From assembly GCA_002281005.1 (NCBI GenBank), contig NCFD01000042.1:1-7990 (forward strand): DNA of 7,990 bases, read 5' to 3'. The position numbers and the translations under genes are program-made. Shown here in pieces: positions 5,943 through 7,990 of this stretch; positions within the stretch are counted from its first letter, which is position 1, and each line of letters begins with the position of its first letter. Origin of the DNA: Acidocella sp. 35-58-6. GTDB lineage: Bacteria; Pseudomonadota; Alphaproteobacteria; Acetobacterales; Acetobacteraceae. The notes beneath the pieces were generated by a model that had not been told where the DNA came from, made no database searches, and worked only from the letters and a program-made list of their open reading frames with translations.

Positions 5943-7070
5943 TCAGGTTAAATGCGGCAGCGCCATGTACTCCTCGCTCTGCATTTCTTCCAACCTTGAA
6001 GCCGTGCGCTCAAATATTTTCGCGCCCTCGCCCTTACGGTACAAATCATCCGGCAGCGCCGCTGCCGACGCATATAATTTTACCCGATGCTCATAAAGCG
6101 CATCAATCAGCGTCACGAAGCGGCGTGCCTCATCAAAATTATCCGGCGATAACCGCGGCACCGCATCAATTAAAACCGTGTGATAATGCGTCGCCAGCGC
6201 CAAATAATCCCCCGGCCCCAACGCCACCCCGCACAAGGCCTGAAAATCAAACCAGGCCACCCCATTGGCTGCCAATGGCACTGTCACGGTACGACCCGAA
6301 ATCAGCAATGTCTCAGCCCGCGCCGGCATATCAGCGGTCAACTCATCAAACACCCGCTGCATCGCCGCATCCGCCCAGCGGCCAATCGGCGTGTACCACG
6401 CCGCCAGACCATGCACCCGCTCACGCCGGTAATCACGCGCCGCATCTAGCACCAGCACGTCGAGATTCTTCTTCAAAAACCCAATGAAGGGCAAAAACGC
6501 ATCGCGCCCCGGCTTACCCTTGAACAAATCATCCGGCAGCGTGTTCGAGGTGGCAACAACAACCACCAGCCGGGCAAACAACGCCTCAAACAACCGGCCC
6601 AAAATCATCGCATCAACAATGTCATGCACCTGAAATTCATCGAAGCATAACAATGCCGCCTCATTGGCGATCATGTCCGCCAACGGCGGGATCGGATCAT
6701 CAATGTTCGGGTTATCACGCTTGATCTGATGAAACCGCCGGTGCGTTTCCTGCATGAATTCATGAAAATGAATCCGGCGCTTACGCGGCACATCCGCCGC
6801 CGCAAAAAACAAATCCATCAACATGGATTTCCCGCGCCCCACATCCCCCACCAAATACAGGCCGTTGGGATGCTCACCCGCTTCATCCACCTGCTTGCGC
6901 CGCAGCAACTTCCCAACCCAGCCGTTTGGCGGCTCCTTGGGCTTCGGGTCATACCCCCGCAGCTTCACCCACAAACTCTGCAAACGCTCAGCCGCACTGG
7001 CCTGTGCCGGATCAGACAAAATCTGCCCCGATGCCACCCGCTCCCGGTACGTGCCAATCACATCCACCAT
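5943..7070 (-). CDS. zapE: ZapE/AFG1-family ATPase
   Basis: A 375-residue P-loop ATPase of the AFG1/LACE1 family. In E. coli ZapE binds FtsZ and supports constriction under stress; the mitochondrial relatives act in quality control of inner-membrane proteins. From the chosen start, the N-terminus IGTYRERVASGQILSDPAQ (5-23) is typical. Walker A is GDVGRGKS at 75-82, then the family stretch IHFHEFMQETHRRFH at 100-114, Walker B LLCFDEFQVHDI at 140-151, the sensor region VVVATSNTLPDDLF at 170-183, and the C-terminal FERTASRLEEMQSEEY (353-368). All parts are in order and the length fits. The frame stays open to a TTG at 7106, but the ATG at 7070 gives the usual N-terminus, and a candidate promoter overlaps the TTG. 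The Shine-Dalgarno is weak (GGGCGG). It is convergent with the repeat protein (42-base gap) and divergent from the oxygenase gene. It appears to be a single-gene unit here. Confidence 0.93.
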   Translation of the reverse strand: MVDVIGTYRERVASGQILSDPAQASAAERLQSLWVKLRGYDPKPKEPPNGWVGKLLRRKQVDEAGEHPNGLYLVGDVGRGKSMLMDLFFAAADVPRKRRIHFHEFMQETHRRFHQIKRDNPNIDDPIPPLADMIANEAALLCFDEFQVHDIVDAMILGRLFEALFARLVVVVATSNTLPDDLFKGKPGRDAFLPFIGFLKKNLDVLVLDAARDYRRERVHGLAAWYTPIGRWADAAMQRVFDELTADMPARAETLLISGRTVTVPLAANGVAWFDFQALCGVALGPGDYLALATHYHTVLIDAVPRLSPDNFDEARRFVTLIDALYEHRVKLYASAAALPDDLYRKGEGAKIFERTASRLEEMQSEEYMALPHLT

Positions 7071-7105
7071 CCCACCGCCCGTACTCCACGGCCTTGTGCA
7101 ACGCA

Positions 7106-7134
7106 ATAATCTGAGGGCAGAGCAGGTAGACCAA
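7106..7134 (-). promoter_or_regulatory. Candidate promoter of zapE
   Basis: On the - strand, TTGGTC (7134-7129) and GATTAT (7111-7106) are 17 bases apart, matching the -35 and -10 consensus at three and four of six positions. Transcription would start about 30 bases before the ATG at 7070. The match is moderate, and the position in the divergent gap supports it. Confidence 0.35.
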
Positions 7135-7194
7135 GCGGCGCTGTTCCTGGCCTTACCTTGCCCGCCCCCTGGTTTTTGCGTTACTTACTGTCCT

Positions 7195-7845
7195 ATGAGC
7201 ACGGATGCGCTGGATTTCGAGACATTGCGGACAACGCCGGTGGCGGCTGACCCATTTGCGCATGTGCTGGTGCCGCGGTTTGTAAAGCCTGAGGCACTGC
7301 GTCAGGTCGTGGCGGCATTGCCGGTCATGAAGGGCAGGGGGTCGTTTCCGGTGGGGGCGGTTCGCATTGGCCCGGCGGCCAAGGCCCTGTTCACAGCACT
7401 TGAGGGCCCGGAGTTCCGCGCCATCGTGGCGGAGAAATTCGGGCTGGATTTAACGGACGCCCCGGTGATGTCCACCTTGCGCGGCAACGCGGGTGAGAAG
7501 GACGGCCAGATCCACCGGGACTCCCTCACCAAGCGCGTGACCATTTTACTGTATCTGAACCCCAGCGACCCGACATCTGACAAACCCTGGACCAGCCAGG
7601 CCGGATGCCTGCGGTTATTGCGCAACGGCACCGATCTGGAAAACTACGCGGTGGAAGTTCCCCCGACCGATGGTGCGCTGCTGGTATTCCCAAACGGCCC
7701 CACCACTTGGCACGGCCACAAACCATTCGTGGGCCAGCGTTACGTGGTGCAAATGAATTACATGACCACCAGCGGCAAAGCACGTTACGAAATGGGCCGG
7801 CATCACGTTTCCGCCTTCATCAAACGCCTACGCCGCGTCGCTTGA
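7195..7845 (+). CDS. 2-oxoglutarate/Fe(II)-dependent oxygenase
   Basis: A 216-residue protein of the 2OG-Fe(II) oxygenase superfamily (prolyl-4-hydroxylase-like double-stranded beta-helix). Such enzymes couple 2-oxoglutarate decarboxylation to hydroxylation of a protein, sugar or small molecule. The iron triad is visible: HRD at 107-109 (His107, Asp109) and a distal His in TWHGHKPF (His173 or His175). Arg182 in QRYVVQMNY is placed to bind the 2OG carboxylate. Between them lie KRVTILLYLNPS at 113-124, GCLRLLRNG at 137-145 and the EVPPTDGALLVFPN strand at 154-167. There is no signal peptide, so it is cytosolic. The frame is open far upstream, opposite zapE, but family similarity begins only near this ATG. 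There is no clear Shine-Dalgarno, so a leaderless or weak start is possible. The glycosyltransferase gene begins 7 bases after its stop, indicating an operon. The substrate is unknown. Confidence 0.87.
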   Translation: MSTDALDFETLRTTPVAADPFAHVLVPRFVKPEALRQVVAALPVMKGRGSFPVGAVRIGPAAKALFTALEGPEFRAIVAEKFGLDLTDAPVMSTLRGNAGEKDGQIHRDSLTKRVTILLYLNPSDPTSDKPWTSQAGCLRLLRNGTDLENYAVEVPPTDGALLVFPNGPTTWHGHKPFVGQRYVVQMNYMTTSGKARYEMGRHHVSAFIKRLRRVA

Positions 7846-7852
7846 AGCCAAG

Positions 7853-7990
7853 GTGATCTCCGGCCAGCGCGTCACGGTTATTCTGCCTGCCTACAACGCC
7901 GCCAAAACGCTGGAACGCACCTACGCTGAAATTCCACATGATGTCGTGGATGAGGTGATTTTAACCGACGATGCCAGCCGCGATGACACC
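7853..7990 (+). CDS. Family 2 glycosyltransferase, first 46 residues, cut by window edge
   Basis: A GTG start opens a frame that runs to the window end. RVTVILPAYNAAKTLERTYAEIP (residues 6-28; core VILPAYNAAKTL) and VDEVILTDDASRDDT (32-46) are the first strand-helix and the nucleotide-sugar-binding DD-x-S-x-D-x-T segment of GT-A fold, GT2-family glycosyltransferases. These transfer sugars from NDP-sugars or polyprenyl-phosphate donors, often onto lipid carriers for cell-surface glycans. No in-frame ATG, GTG or TTG lies closer upstream. GAAG at 7844-7847, overlapping the stop of the oxygenase gene, may act as a weak ribosome binding site, which points to translational coupling. The acceptor, the C-terminal membrane helices (if any) and the subclass cannot be judged from this fragment. 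Confidence 0.88.
   Translation, partial: MISGQRVTVILPAYNAAKTLERTYAEIPHDVVDEVILTDDASRDDT

Noticed and set aside
7071..7106. An upstream TTG start for zapE giving 12 more residues.
   Set aside because: The extension is not typical of the family and the codon lies within the candidate -10 region; ATG at 7070 fits better.
6823..7194. An in-frame N-terminal extension of the oxygenase reaching back to 6823.
   Set aside because: It runs antisense to the start of zapE, shows no family similarity, and would cross the divergent promoter region; the ATG at 7195 gives the normal length.

Overview
The window looks like chromosomal DNA from a GC-rich alphaproteobacterium. An acidophilic or acetic-acid-type member of Rhodospirillales/Acetobacteraceae is plausible, but that placement rests only on the general look of the proteins and was not tested. 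The DNA is almost fully coding, with short gaps, GTG and TTG starts, and a strong excess of C over G on the + strand. I see no rRNA, tRNA, CRISPR array, insertion sequence or phage gene.

Left third (1-2721, all on the - strand), read in transcription order: an Ogt-type methylated-DNA repair methyltransferase, a zinc-independent NADPH:quinone oxidoreductase, a PAP2-type membrane phosphatase, and the first 200 residues of an LplT-like lysophospholipid transporter that leaves the window. The first three are separated by 17 and 5 bases and are very likely one operon. The transporter follows after 75 bases. The last two genes share a phospholipid theme.

Middle (2722-5900, + strand): a 221-base divergent control region, then a 745-residue type V autotransporter with signal peptide, Gly/Ser/Thr/Asn-rich passenger, Pro-rich segment and C-terminal 12-strand-type barrel. 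It is followed by a 203-residue secreted protein made of three copies of a Cys-containing repeat of about 42 residues. Both genes have a similar AT-rich element (13 of 15 bases identical) just upstream. This exported pair is the least explained part of the window.

Right part (5943-7990): the AFG1-family ATPase ZapE on the - strand, convergent with the repeat protein. Divergent from it, on the + strand, are a 2-oxoglutarate/Fe(II)-dependent oxygenase and, 7 bases after its stop, the start of a family 2 glycosyltransferase cut by the window edge. That pair suggests the beginning of a surface-glycan or small-molecule modification operon.

No clear new defence or mobile system is visible. The best leads are the three-repeat secreted protein and its possible link to the autotransporter, the oxygenase-glycosyltransferase pair, and a PAP2 enzyme lacking two usual phosphate-binding arginines.
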